Shown: positions 7,790 through 14,799, counted from the first letter of the stretch. The stretch is 24,516 nucleotides of DNA from Candidatus Bathyarchaeota archaeon (GCA_014859755.1 JACUTO010000003.1:1-24516), one strand, 5' to 3'. The notes: generated by a model not told the origin, from the letters alone. Translations and numbers: made by a program.

Positions 7790-9245
7790 GTTGAGCCTCC
7801 TCCAACTGTTTTTTGACGAGCTGGTTCACAAGTTTGATGAAGGGTTCGATGTCTTTAACAGGTATCTGGGCTCCGGCGGCTACGTCGTGTCCTCCTCCTC
7901 TACCCGAATATTTTTCAGATGCAACGCGTAGAACTTCCCCAAGGTTTAGACCTCTTTTTCTTAAAGGCTCTAACGCCCTAGCCGACACCTTAACCATGTC
8001 TTCTCCTGAGATTGCGGAGTAGACAATTATTGGTTTTCCAAGTTTGGAAAGGGTTATTGAGAGTATGGAGGAAACTGGACTGATGACCTTTTCGTCTATG
8101 ACGCCATCTCCTCGCACAACGTAGATGCTCTCCAACTCTTCTAGGCGCTCAGGTTTTTCGGTCACCCAGCTTAGATATTTGGTGATGGTTCGCCGATATT
8201 CTTGCATCACCGCTGTTGCTTCTTCGAAGCATTTTCCTCGGTCTCCCATGCAGATGGCTACACCAAGGCCAGCCTTATCCATGCGCCCTGTAGCATTAAG
8301 CATAACAGTGAACTCTCGAGCGTCCCTGAGGGGGGTCCAAGGCTCTTCACGAGTTAGCGTGTAAACGTTTCCGATCAGATTCAATGCGACATCGCTTGCG
8401 AAACCTTTTGACACGAGGTAGTCGGCGAGGGCGGAGAAAAGTTTCTTTTTCTCCTCTTCCGAAAGGTCTCTTAAAGCGCGCCACTTGTCTCCTTGCTTGG
8501 GTTTGATTCCTAGGCTTGCGAGGAAAGCTAGACTTTTGTCTTCCTCTCCGCTTATACCCGGGATGAATGGATTTGTGGTGCGGGCTATTGCCTGATGAAT
8601 TGGGCGCGTTTCCCTTCCGAAAAATAGAAGGTCGGTCTCTACGTTGAGGCAACCTGCTTTTACCGCGTCTTCTACTATGCTTTCGTTGGCGCCTCCCAAT
8701 TTTCGCTGCCCAGATTTGTCCGCATATTTGTCTTGCATGTCTCCTAAGGCTCCTATCACAGCGAGGTAAGCTAGGTCGGTGTTAGTTTTGTTTAGAGCCT
8801 TGGCGACGAGGTATGCCACTCCAGCCCCGCTAATATCACGAGAACCGTCGATTCCGTGAAAATGAGGGTTTACGTGGATGAAGTTTGAGGGGGTTTCGGT
8901 GACGGTTTGGTGATGGTCGAGAATGATTACGCTATGGTTAGAGAGTTTTTCGCTCAGTAGGTCAAGGTAGCCGCTTCCCGAATCGGTGAAAATGGTTAGA
9001 GGAGGCTTTTCCGCGGCTATTTGGTCAACTACTTTCTCGTCCACCCACTTTGCAATCCGGAGGCGAAATTTCCCCCCTAATCTGACTAGAGATTTTCCGA
9101 TGATACCCGCAGCTGCTAAACCGTCTGCATCTATGTGAGAGGATACGTGGATAACGTCGCCCTTTTCAATATGTTTTAGAATGAGGTTAGCTGCCTCAGA
9201 GGCGTCTTTCATAAGGGCGGCGATCTGTTTTTTTGTTACGGGCAA
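7779..9245 (-). CDS. DHH-family RecJ-like nuclease (archaeal, possible GAN orthologue)
   Basis: Single-strand-specific exonuclease or phosphoesterase of the DHH/DHHA1 superfamily. SHIDADG at 36-42, FTDSG at 86-90 (D88), the defining DHH at 110-112, NPH at 126-128 and the DHHA1 substrate motif GRGGGHDVAAGA at 448-459 are all present. The catalytic Mn sites therefore look intact. Placement directly after rps15 and before pcc1 is the arrangement seen for archaeal RecJ-like proteins, including the GINS-associated nuclease GAN. The GAN role in replication is inferred from that context. The TTG start at 9245 has GGTG 7 nt upstream; the rps15 stop is 15 nt before it. Confidence 0.9.
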   Translation of the reverse strand: MPVTKKQIAALMKDASEAANLILKHIEKGDVIHVSSHIDADGLAAAGIIGKSLVRLGGKFRLRIAKWVDEKVVDQIAAEKPPLTIFTDSGSGYLDLLSEKLSNHSVIILDHHQTVTETPSNFIHVNPHFHGIDGSRDISGAGVAYLVAKALNKTNTDLAYLAVIGALGDMQDKYADKSGQRKLGGANESIVEDAVKAGCLNVETDLLFFGRETRPIHQAIARTTNPFIPGISGEEDKSLAFLASLGIKPKQGDKWRALRDLSEEEKKKLFSALADYLVSKGFASDVALNLIGNVYTLTREEPWTPLRDAREFTVMLNATGRMDKAGLGVAICMGDRGKCFEEATAVMQEYRRTITKYLSWVTEKPERLEELESIYVVRGDGVIDEKVISPVSSILSITLSKLGKPIIVYSAISGEDMVKVSARALEPLRKRGLNLGEVLRVASEKYSGRGGGHDVAAGAQIPVKDIEPFIKLVNQLVKKQLEEAQLGS

Positions 9246-9260
9246 AACTGAACACCGAAA

Positions 9261-9701
9261 CTAAATGAGGGAAATTGCTTTCGCTTCGTATTTCCAGTTA
9301 GGTGGCAGCACACCTTTGTGTTTGTAGTATCTGGCAAGCTTGTAGATTCTAGCCTCGATGATCTGGAGGGCCCGTTTGTTATGCAAATCCGCCTTGTTTT
9401 TGTCGAGGTGAACGTGAAGGCTTGTGGCTTTTCTCATTAAATTTTCCAAGTCTTCCGGGAGGGACGGCGCTAACTCTCTTTCTTTCAAAATTTGGGAAAC
9501 GGATTTTCCAGTGATAGGTTTGGTTAAGGGGATGCCATGCTGGTCCCGTAGAATTATTCCAATCTTACTGAGAGGGTGACCCTCTTTAGCCAGCCTTATG
9601 ACCAAGGCCTCCACTTCTTCAGCAGTGTATCTACACCAAGCTGGCGACCTCTTAGTAACTGGTCTTGTTTGATGCGACCTCCCCTTTAACTTCTTTGGCA
9701 A
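9261..9701 (-). CDS. rps15: 30S ribosomal protein S15 (uS15), archaeal form
   Basis: Binds the central domain of 16S rRNA. The archaeal/eukaryotic form has an N-terminal extension, here about residues 1-60 with KGRSHQTRPV, ahead of the core helices. The core ends in LARYYKHKGVLPPNWKY. Length 146 aa is normal. The TTG start at 9701 is decided by a very good GGAGG 7 nt upstream. A TATA box at 9741-9750 gives it a promoter separate from rdgB. It leads the rps15-recJ-pcc1 operon. Confidence 0.97.
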   Translation of the reverse strand: MPKKLKGRSHQTRPVTKRSPAWCRYTAEEVEALVIRLAKEGHPLSKIGIILRDQHGIPLTKPITGKSVSQILKERELAPSLPEDLENLMRKATSLHVHLDKNKADLHNKRALQIIEARIYKLARYYKHKGVLPPNWKYEAKAISLI

Positions 9702-9740
9702 TTCTTCTCCTCCGAAAGCTCCTTAAATGCGGGTAACGCA

Positions 9741-9750
9741 GATATTTAAA
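9741..9750 (-). promoter_or_regulatory. TATA box of rps15 operon
   Basis: TTTAAATATC on the minus strand lies 40-49 nt upstream of the rps15 TTG and overlaps the rdgB stop codon region. Spacing predicts a leader of about 15-20 nt that carries the GGAGG site. Confidence 0.55.
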
Positions 9751-10366
9751 ATCTTCGTTTAGAGCCACACGTATACCACTTGGCAAATTTCCGCAGAGCT
9801 TCAGCCCGATGCGAATGCTCGTTTTTCTCGGTTGTTGCCATTTCTGCAAAGGTTCTGCTACCGCCGCCTGAAGATTCGAATATAGGGTCGAAGCCGAAAC
9901 CTAAGCTTCCCCGCTCTTCCCGAGAAATTTTCCCTTTTGCTTTGCCGTGAAAGCATTTCGGCGCCTCTTCTGGACTACTGAAGGCGACCACAGATTGGAA
10001 ATAGGCGTCTCGTTTGTCAACATTTTCCATCAACTTCAGAATGCCTCTGGTTCCTATGGTTCTGTAAACGTAGGAGGAGTAGGGTCCGGGAAAACCGTTT
10101 AACGCTTCAACGAAGAGACCAGCGTCCTCCACTATGATGGGGAGACCGCAGTTTTTCACAGCATTTGTGGCGCTGGCTTTCGCGATGTTTTCTAGGCTGT
10201 CGTCTTGAATTTCAGCGGCTTTTATTTTAAGCATGGCGGTTGCAAGCTTGTATTCGGAAAGCACTCGACGGGCTTCGTTGAATTTGTGAACGTTGCTTGT
10301 TACGAAAAAGGCTAGCCTACCTCTCGGAAAGTTTGCAGAAACGTTATCTTTCTTTTTACTACTCAA
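9746..10366 (-). CDS. rdgB: XTP/dITP pyrophosphatase (RdgB/HAM1 family)
   Basis: House-cleaning enzyme that hydrolyses non-canonical purine triphosphates (dITP, XTP, ITP) to monophosphates so they are not built into DNA or RNA. Family motifs are TSNVHKFNEA near the start, VEDAGLFVEALNGFPGPYSS with the catalytic acidic residues, GFGFDPIF, and an EKN-x-x-SHR segment near the C-terminus. All are intact. A GTG at 10387 could also start the gene, but it has no ribosome-binding site. The TTG at 10366 has GGAG 5 nt upstream and still leaves a 20-residue lead before the first strand, so I prefer it. It is divergent from the Lrp-like gene. Confidence 0.93.
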   Translation of the reverse strand: MSSKKKDNVSANFPRGRLAFFVTSNVHKFNEARRVLSEYKLATAMLKIKAAEIQDDSLENIAKASATNAVKNCGLPIIVEDAGLFVEALNGFPGPYSSYVYRTIGTRGILKLMENVDKRDAYFQSVVAFSSPEEAPKCFHGKAKGKISREERGSLGFGFDPIFESSGGGSRTFAEMATTEKNEHSHRAEALRKFAKWYTCGSKRRF

Positions 10367-10510
10367 TCTGTCTCCGTCCTCACCCACTATCTAACTAATT
10401 ATGCAACTATCTCGAGTCATGGGCAAATAAGATTTCTGAAAGAGATTTGAAAAGCGCCAAATATTTTCGGTTGGTACTCTGATTGGTTGTCTCGAGAGAA
10501 TATACGACAA

Positions 10511-10533
10511 AGCTGAGTTAAAAGTACTCAGCT
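10511..10533. promoter_or_regulatory. Perfect 8-bp inverted repeat around a TATA-like core
   Basis: AGCTGAGT (10511-10518) and ACTCAGCT (10526-10533) are exact reverse complements, separated by TAAAAGT. The element lies in the divergent gap between rdgB and the Lrp/AsnC-domain gene, about 90 nt before the latter. The centre TTAAAAGT could be a TATA box, so a repressor bound here would block transcription. A simple hairpin is the alternative. Confidence 0.45.
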
Positions 10534-10622
10534 AACCCCCTTCTTTTTCACATAAGTTTTCGCACTTCATACAAAAAGTTAAGTCTTCTTAGGATAGATA
10601 AGTATCAAGAAGGGATGATGAG

Positions 10623-10865
10623 ATGGCTATACTTGCCTATGTTTTGATCACTGTGCAATCAGGCGGAGAGAAGGAGGTATTGAAGAGAATTTCCAATCTC
10701 AAGGAAATCATAGAGGCAAATCTAGTGGTTGGAGAATATGATGCCGTTGTTAAGGTTAAAGTTGAGGACATATCTGAGCTAGACAAATTCTTGACAGATA
10801 AACTTAGAGCATTACCAGACGTCTTTCTAACCACAACAATGATAATAACTAAGGAATTCAAGTGA
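10623..10865 (+). CDS. Stand-alone Lrp/AsnC ligand-binding (RAM) domain protein
   Basis: The 80-aa protein is a single alpha/beta domain of the Lrp/AsnC C-terminal type, with AYVLITVQSGGEKEVLKRI, LVVGEYDAVVKVKVED and a final TTTMIITKEFK strand. There is no DNA-binding helix-turn-helix. Such stand-alone domains form oligomers that bind amino acids, and some pair with full-length Lrp regulators; the partner here is unknown. The ATG at 10623 has AGGGA about 7 nt upstream and a GATGATGAG run before it. The gene is monocistronic, followed by a T-rich region at about 10885-10920 that may end transcription. The inverted repeat at 10511-10533 may control it. Confidence 0.88.
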   Translation: MAILAYVLITVQSGGEKEVLKRISNLKEIIEANLVVGEYDAVVKVKVEDISELDKFLTDKLRALPDVFLTTTMIITKEFK

Positions 10866-11033
10866 ACATAACAAGCATATCTAACTCTACTTGTATTTAA
10901 CTGGTTATTTGATTGTTTGTTTCAGGAGATACTCTCTTCATACCTCTGCATGCATGTATGCTATAAGGTATGGAAAGAAAAAAAGTGGATATGGAAAAGA
11001 TTGTGTAATGAGAATAGATGTTAGCTTGTGAGC

Positions 11034-11192
11034 TTAGTATCTATTTCTTCTTGGGGGTCTTCTCTTTGCGTAGCATTCTCGGCAGTATACGGGTCTGCTT
11101 CCGTCAGGTTTGAACGGAACTTCACATTCCTGGCCACACTCGGCACAAACTGCCTTATGCATTTCTCTTGGTTCTCTTCTTCCATACGACAT
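11034..11192 (-). CDS. CxxC-x17-CxxC small zinc protein, 52 aa
   Basis: Reading the minus strand from ATG at 11192 gives a 52-residue basic protein with CAEC (C16, C19) and CREC (C37, C40) separated by exactly 17 residues. Between them is the conserved-looking PFKPDGSRPVYC. This fits the CxxC-x17-CxxC family (TIGR04272, from memory), a presumed zinc ribbon. Nucleic-acid binding is plausible from the Arg/Lys-rich ends (RRPPRRNR at the C-terminus) but is not shown. The ribosome-binding site GGAGGTG lies 8 nt before the ATG, strong support for a real gene. It follows bud32 on the same strand, but a 126-nt gap with its own TATA box suggests separate transcription. Confidence 0.85.
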   Translation of the reverse strand: MSYGRREPREMHKAVCAECGQECEVPFKPDGSRPVYCRECYAKRRPPRRNRY

Positions 11193-11270
11193 CTAGATTG
11201 CACCTCCGATTCGCTGAAAGAACTAGTTTTCGTTTAGAACACTAATTCTGAAATGCTTACCTTAGAGTTG

Positions 11271-11298
11271 CTTATAAACTTGTGTGTATGCATGCATA
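11271..11298 (-). promoter_or_regulatory. Promoter of the CxxC zinc gene: palindrome plus TATA box
   Basis: On the minus strand a perfect 12-bp palindrome TATGCATGCATA (11298-11287) stands 8 nt upstream of the TATA box TTTATAAG (11278-11271). The palindrome is close to where TFB contacts DNA. A related TGCATGCATG lies downstream of the gene at 10947-10956. An operator function is inferred. Confidence 0.5.
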
Positions 11299-11318
11299 AA
11301 CATAACGTTTTCATATAA

Positions 11319-11951
11319 TTACCTCTCGGAAACATAGCGCCCCCTCCTCTCTATCTCCCGAATCTTTTCTAAAACGTTTTTCGCCTCCTCTTCCCCCACA
11401 ACTTCAGCGTACCCTTCCATAACTGCTTCAAAACATTCCCTCGCATACTTGTAGTGGGTGCTTTGAAAAGCCCTCTTCATGAGGTGTAAGTCGACTCCCT
11501 TGGTCTCCAGTTCCGTGGATCTTTCACTCAAGCCGAAGTCAACGAAAACAACCTTGCCGTATGGTGTCAGAATCATGTTTGAGGTTGTGAGATCGCCGTG
11601 GATGATTCCATGTTTATGGAGACGCCCAATCAGTCCGCCGATGTGACGACTTAAGCGAAGCCTCTCTTCTGGAGGAAGATCGTTTAAGACCTGCTTAATC
11701 TGCTTCCCCTCCACAAATTCCATAATAATGTTTGCTTCTGCCACGTCAACCATGAAAATTGTGGGCGTAGGAACTCCGGCTTCCTTAGCTTTATGAATGA
11801 TATGAGGTTCATGCACAGTCCGCTGAGATCGAATTTCCTCGTCTAACTCTTGGATGCGATACCTTTTGGGCAGTCGCCGCTTCATTATGACCTTGCGGTT
11901 GTGCCACTCCTCCAAGTATAGGTTGGCTTCTGCACCCTTCTTGATAAGCAA
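11319..11951 (-). CDS. bud32: KEOPS kinase/ATPase Bud32
   Basis: Atypical small protein kinase (piD261/Bud32) that acts as an ATPase within KEOPS during t6A tRNA synthesis. GAEANLY at 6-12 replaces the glycine loop, with the ATP lysine K24 in VIMKRRLPKRYR. The catalytic loop HGDLTTSN is at 118-125 (D120, N125) and the metal-binding DFG at 138-140. At 210 aa it lacks an activation segment, as the family does. The TTG start at 11951 follows the kae1 stop by 3 nt, with GAGGG 7 nt upstream inside kae1. In several archaea these two genes are fused; here they are adjacent but separate. Confidence 0.95.
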   Translation of the reverse strand: MLIKKGAEANLYLEEWHNRKVIMKRRLPKRYRIQELDEEIRSQRTVHEPHIIHKAKEAGVPTPTIFMVDVAEANIIMEFVEGKQIKQVLNDLPPEERLRLSRHIGGLIGRLHKHGIIHGDLTTSNMILTPYGKVVFVDFGLSERSTELETKGVDLHLMKRAFQSTHYKYARECFEAVMEGYAEVVGEEEAKNVLEKIREIERRGRYVSER

Positions 11952-11954
11952 GGC

Positions 11955-12980
11955 TCAGCCCTCAACCCAAGATGCATAAACCTCGTCCAGTCGCCACTTC
12001 ACCTTGACGAAACTCTTCTCTACGGGAACCGTTATGTTGCTTTTGTACGCAAGAATTCCAGTCCAGGCGATCATAGCTCCGTTGTCTAAGGCATACTCTT
12101 TTGGAACCACACAGAATCGAGCGCTATGCTCCTCCGCGATCACGCTAAGCATAGATTGCAGTCTCTTGTTGGCTGCCACTCCCCCGGTCAAAAGAACCTC
12201 TGGCTTCTCCGTGTGGGCTAAAGCCCTCTCGGTTACCTCAGTTAGCATGGAGAAAGCAACCTCCTGAAGACTGAAGCAAAGGTCTTCCAAGCGATGTCTT
12301 CTTTCATTGAATAATTGCACAGTCGCTGTGAGAAGTCCGCTAAAGGACAAGTCCATACCCTTCACCGTGTAGGGAAGAAAAACAAAGGTTTTGCCTTTAT
12401 TCGCCAATTCTTCAACCATGGCTCCGAAGGGCGCTCCCCGTCTTTGGCTTAAACCAGCTTCCCTAGCAAAAACGTCGAGGCAGTTCCCTATGGCAATATC
12501 CAAAGTCTCGCCGAAAACGCGATATCTCCCAGCTTCGAAGGCAGAAACTATGGTGTTTCCTCCCGAAACATAGAGAGTAACAGGATCAGTTGCCCCGGTT
12601 ACGAGTTTGCCTATTTCAATGTGTGCCACACAATGGTTGACTCCCACCAAGGGAACTCCAAGGTAAGAGGCTAAGGCGCGTGCTGCAGTTGCGCCTGTGC
12701 GGAGGCATGGTCCTAGTCCGGGTCCTTGAGAAAAGGCGACGATGCTAACGTCTTGAGGCTTTATTCCCGCTTTTTCAAAGGCTTCTGTCAAAACCTTTTC
12801 AGCGACTTCAGCATGGTGTCTAGCTGCCTCTCTTGGATGGATTCCTCCCTTCTCAGGAACGTACGCGCTGTTCGCGTTGGAGAGAACCTTGCCGTCGAAA
12901 GAAAGAATTGCGACGCCAAAATCATCCGCCGTGGATTCTATACCTAGGCAATAGGACGAAGCTGAATTAGGTGTCGGCAA
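11955..12980 (-). CDS. kae1: KEOPS tRNA N6-threonylcarbamoyltransferase Kae1
   Basis: Catalytic subunit of KEOPS (TsaD/Kae1/Qri7 family, ASKHA fold), transferring threonylcarbamoyl to A37 of tRNA. Numbered from the TTG at 12989, GIEST is at 16-20, HPREAARHHA at 51-60, the metal ligands H119 and H123 in NHCVAHIEIG, YVSGGNT at 140-146, and LTGGVAAN at 267-274. The segment after GIEST reads ADDFGVAI where many homologues have AHTFGVGI. Two TTG starts are possible. The one at 12989 abuts GGGAG, while the one at 12980 has GGGAG 9 nt upstream and is preferred. It is co-transcribed with bud32. Confidence 0.95.
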   Translation of the reverse strand: MPTPNSASSYCLGIESTADDFGVAILSFDGKVLSNANSAYVPEKGGIHPREAARHHAEVAEKVLTEAFEKAGIKPQDVSIVAFSQGPGLGPCLRTGATAARALASYLGVPLVGVNHCVAHIEIGKLVTGATDPVTLYVSGGNTIVSAFEAGRYRVFGETLDIAIGNCLDVFAREAGLSQRRGAPFGAMVEELANKGKTFVFLPYTVKGMDLSFSGLLTATVQLFNERRHRLEDLCFSLQEVAFSMLTEVTERALAHTEKPEVLLTGGVAANKRLQSMLSVIAEEHSARFCVVPKEYALDNGAMIAWTGILAYKSNITVPVEKSFVKVKWRLDEVYASWVEG

Positions 12981-13134
12981 CGTTTTCAACTCCCTTGCAA
13001 TGAGTGTTACGATTGGAAATTAGATGTGGAACATGTTTGTCCAATTTTCATGCAATGCCTATGTAATCTCGTGTGTTAAAACATTTTGTAGTTGTTGGGG
13101 GAAACAGGGGTTGTTTTGTTGTTGTATGTTTGTA

Positions 13135-13370
13135 TCACGTTATGCCAAAATGTCTACGTATTTTGACGTTGGGAGAGGAAAATACGCGTATCATACTCCT
13201 CAAGAACTTGAGCCCCACTTTCTCTGATGCGCACCACACTAGTATCGTCTCTTCCCGTCTGGGCGCTTTAACCAGAAACTCGACGACGTCTTCCCGTTCA
13301 CTTCGTCTTATCTCTTGGTAACCTCTCATTTCCATCAAGACTCGGGTTTCCTCTCTTCGATCTTTGTCAT
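13135..13370 (-). pseudogene. Frameshifted ORF with faint resemblance to the RPB5 N-terminal domain
   Basis: The minus-strand frame 13338-13135 gives a 66-aa protein-like sequence with RGYQEIRR, ETILVWCASEKVGLKFLR and a final RRHFGIT. Just upstream an ATG at 13370 begins MTKIEERKPES and stops at TGA (13337-13335), which overlaps the ATG of the second frame as TGATG. One added base near 13339 would join them into one protein of about 78 aa starting MTKIEERKP. The pattern RGY, then a hydrophobic strand, then KVG(L/I)K, recalls the N-terminal domain of eukaryotic RPB5, a part archaeal RpoH lacks. The likeness is weak. Alternatives are two translationally coupled ORFs, a sequencing indel, or a chance ORF. 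Confidence 0.4.
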
Positions 13371-13398
13371 CCAGTCACATCCCCTCACTCTCTTGTGA

Positions 13399-13542
13399 TC
13401 ACGACTGATGCTTCTTCTTTTTCTTGACAGGTACTTGAAACTTAGACTTCGTTTCCTTCCTTCTCCGCTTCTTTTCTCTCAGATGCTCCACGTGTTTCTT
13501 CACCCTCTCCGCTTTCTCGCGCCTCCTCTTCCCTCCACCCAT
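13399..13542 (-). CDS. Very basic 47-aa protein
   Basis: From ATG 13542 to TGA 13399 the minus strand encodes a 47-aa protein that is more than half Lys, Arg, Glu and His. It starts MGGGKRRREKAERVKKH and ends with five consecutive Lys and HQS. The start is preceded by GGAAGGTGATTAAA: a GGTGA 6 nt from the ATG is one of the best ribosome-binding sites in the window. I do not recognise a family; it does not look like L41e, S30e or Alba. RNA or ribosome binding is plausible from charge only. It lies upstream of the frameshifted ORF at 13370-13135 on the same strand. Confidence 0.55.
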   Translation of the reverse strand: MGGGKRRREKAERVKKHVEHLREKKRRRKETKSKFQVPVKKKKKHQS

Positions 13543-13579
13543 TTTAATCACCTTCCTCTCTCGGAAATCCCGGCACGGC

Positions 13580-13678
13580 TTATGCGGTCGGGGCTAGACC
13601 CGACCACTCTTCTTCTTCCTCAGGGTTCCTCTTCTTCGCCCACGGCTCTTTCCTCCCGATATTTAGCCATACGAGCAT
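13580..13678 (-). CDS. Possible 32-aa ORF upstream of the basic protein
   Basis: Minus-strand frame from ATG 13678 to TAA, reading MLVWLNIGRKEPWAKKRNP and then a run of Glu and WSGLAPTA. Its composition is protein-like and it precedes the 47-aa gene by 37 nt. The start has only a weak AAGG. A second overlapping frame (MAKYREERAVG) is also open, and the 3' part contains a 7-bp hairpin. This may be an RNA leader rather than a coding region. Confidence 0.22.
   Translation of the reverse strand: MLVWLNIGRKEPWAKKRNPEEEEEWSGLAPTA
13586..13605. other. 7-bp GC-rich hairpin with 6-nt loop
   Basis: GGTCGGG (13586-13592) and CCCGACC (13599-13605) pair perfectly around GCTAGA. It lies about 45 nt upstream of the basic 47-aa gene on its own strand. 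It does not fit into a tRNA cloverleaf. It could be a leader hairpin. Confidence 0.4.
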
Positions 13679-13768
13679 GCCTTAAGAGCTTCTTAGGTTG
13701 AGCCGAAACAGTTATCGTTTCACACGCTTTTTTACGTGGGGACACATCCTGACGTGAGATGAAGCCTC

Positions 13769-14362
13769 ATGAAGGCTGAGGAGAAGGAAATTCGCATTCA
13801 GATGGAATGTTGCATCCAGAATGTCGTAGCCACAGCTGCATTTAATCACCCCGTAGACTTAGGCGCCGTAGTCAAGGCTTTTCCACACGTCCAGTACCGA
13901 CCACATGTTTTTCCTGGACTCGCCTTCAGGCTGAAGAGGCCGAAAACATGCACCCTCATCTTCGATACGGGAAGTATGGTGTGCACCGGCGCCAAGTCAG
14001 AGAGGGAGGCCAGAAGGGCGATCCTGAAGGTCGCCCGAGAGCTTAAGAAGGCGGGCATAATCATCACCGGAAAGCCTGAGATAAAGATTCAGAACATCGT
14101 TGCCTCCGGAAGCCTCGGCGGACCGATCGATCTCGAAGCGTTGTGCATGCAAGCTCGCGTGGGCGGGAGCCTCATGTACGAGCCGGAGCAGTTTCCAGGC
14201 GCGATTTACCGAATGGACAGCCCTAAGGTGGTTTTCCTAATATTCTCCAACGGCAAGATCGTGTGCGTGGGCGCGAAGAAGGAGGGGGAGGTCTACGAGG
14301 GCGTGGAAAATCTTCGGCGGAGGCTGAGGGAGATGGAGGTTCTCTATGAAGAAATGCCGTAA
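13769..14362 (+). CDS. tbp: TATA-binding protein (TBP), somewhat divergent
   Basis: Basal transcription factor that binds and bends the TATA box and recruits TFB. Two imperfect repeats form the saddle. Repeat 1 is about 9-97, with FPGLAFRLKRPKTCTLIF and MVCTGAKSE. Repeat 2 is about 104-190, with IVASGSLGGPIDLEAL, YEPEQFPGAIYRM and KIVCVGAKKE. Length 197 aa is normal. Repeat 1 deviates from the usual archaeal text (RPHVFPGL instead of NPEQFPGL), and repeat 2 has a small insertion, CMQARVGGS. It could be a second TBP paralogue rather than the main one. It heads the G+C-rich plus-strand series of small genes. The ATG at 13769 has only a distant GTGAG. Confidence 0.93.
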   Translation: MKAEEKEIRIQMECCIQNVVATAAFNHPVDLGAVVKAFPHVQYRPHVFPGLAFRLKRPKTCTLIFDTGSMVCTGAKSEREARRAILKVARELKKAGIIITGKPEIKIQNIVASGSLGGPIDLEALCMQARVGGSLMYEPEQFPGAIYRMDSPKVVFLIFSNGKIVCVGAKKEGEVYEGVENLRRRLREMEVLYEEMP

Positions 14363-14431
14363 ATGTGAAAATAGAAAGGCTGCGGAGGATGCTTAAGAAA
14401 GGTGAAAAGAAGAGGGCGCGCGCTGAGGGAT

Positions 14432-14617
14432 ATGGAGAAGTTTGAAGTCTGCGTATGCGTCGTGGAAAAAACGAACGGAAGCGGATACGAAAACGTTCGA
14501 TTCAAGGATGTTATTCTGACATTCGACGATTACGCCGACGCTATAAAATGCGCGGGGAAATACGCGGAGAAGATGAGGAAGAGCGCACGCTACGCGTCGG
14601 AAGATGAGACGCGCTAG
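14432..14617 (+). CDS. Hypothetical 61-aa protein
   Basis: No family recognised. From ATG 14432 the protein has a beta strand (KFEVCVCVVEK), a polar loop, a second strand (VRFKDVILTFDDY) and a C-terminal helix rich in Ala and Lys. This could be a small alpha/beta domain. An upstream GTG at 14402 would add ten basic residues. The ATG has GAGG close by (3 nt), and GTG has GGAGG 13 nt away, so the start is uncertain. It lies 69 nt after TBP and is followed by GGAGG overlapping its stop, consistent with an operon. Confidence 0.6.
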   Translation: MEKFEVCVCVVEKTNGSGYENVRFKDVILTFDDYADAIKCAGKYAEKMRKSARYASEDETR

Positions 14618-14658
14618 GAGGGTGGCGTCGATGGCTTGGCAGCATCACGGTGACGCAG

Positions 14659-14799
14659 ATGTTGACCACAAGGTACGGAGAGCTACGTCGCCAACGGTGC
14701 CACCGCAGGTTAGAAGTCGGGGAAGAGGTCTGGCGCCACTTCGTCGGAAAGGGCACACGATACTGCTGTAAGGGATGCTTCAAAAAGCTCTGGTTTTGA
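14659..14799 (+). CDS. Small zinc-ribbon-like protein, 46 aa
   Basis: ATG 14659 to TGA 14797-14799, read as MLTTRYGELRRQRCHRRLEV, then GEEVWRHF and YCCKGCFKKLWF. C14 and H15 with C36, C37 and C40 could bind one zinc. The usual first CxxC knuckle is reduced to one Cys, so the site may be Cys/His mixed or decayed. The ribosome-binding site GGTGA lies 5 nt before the ATG. A competing frame from ATG 14631 also has GGAGG upstream but yields a non-descript sequence. The next gene starts 11 nt downstream with the same GGTGA spacing, which supports this frame. Function unknown. Confidence 0.6.
   Translation: MLTTRYGELRRQRCHRRLEVGEEVWRHFVGKGTRYCCKGCFKKLWF

Noticed and set aside
13024..13321. Plus-strand ORFs opposite the RPB5-like frame
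   Set aside because: Cys/Phe/Ser-rich sequences without ribosome-binding sites; they look like shadows of the minus-strand frame and A/T-rich spacer.
13561..13640. Possible tRNA or structured RNA around the 7-bp hairpin
   Set aside because: No T-arm consensus, D-arm or acceptor pairing could be built around it on either strand.
13408..13701. Plus-strand 97-aa ORF rich in Leu, Pro and Ser
   Set aside because: It is the antisense reading of the Lys/Arg/Glu-rich minus-strand ORFs, which have the better start signal.
14365..14442. 26-codon plus-strand ORF MKIERLRRMLKKGEKK... after TBP
   Set aside because: No ribosome-binding site and it overlaps the start region of the 61-aa gene; too short to support.
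14631..14780. Frame from ATG 14631 (MAWQHHGDADVDHK...) with GGAGG upstream
   Set aside because: The product has no protein-like pattern. The overlapping frame from ATG 14659 has a zinc-ribbon pattern and its own GGTGA.
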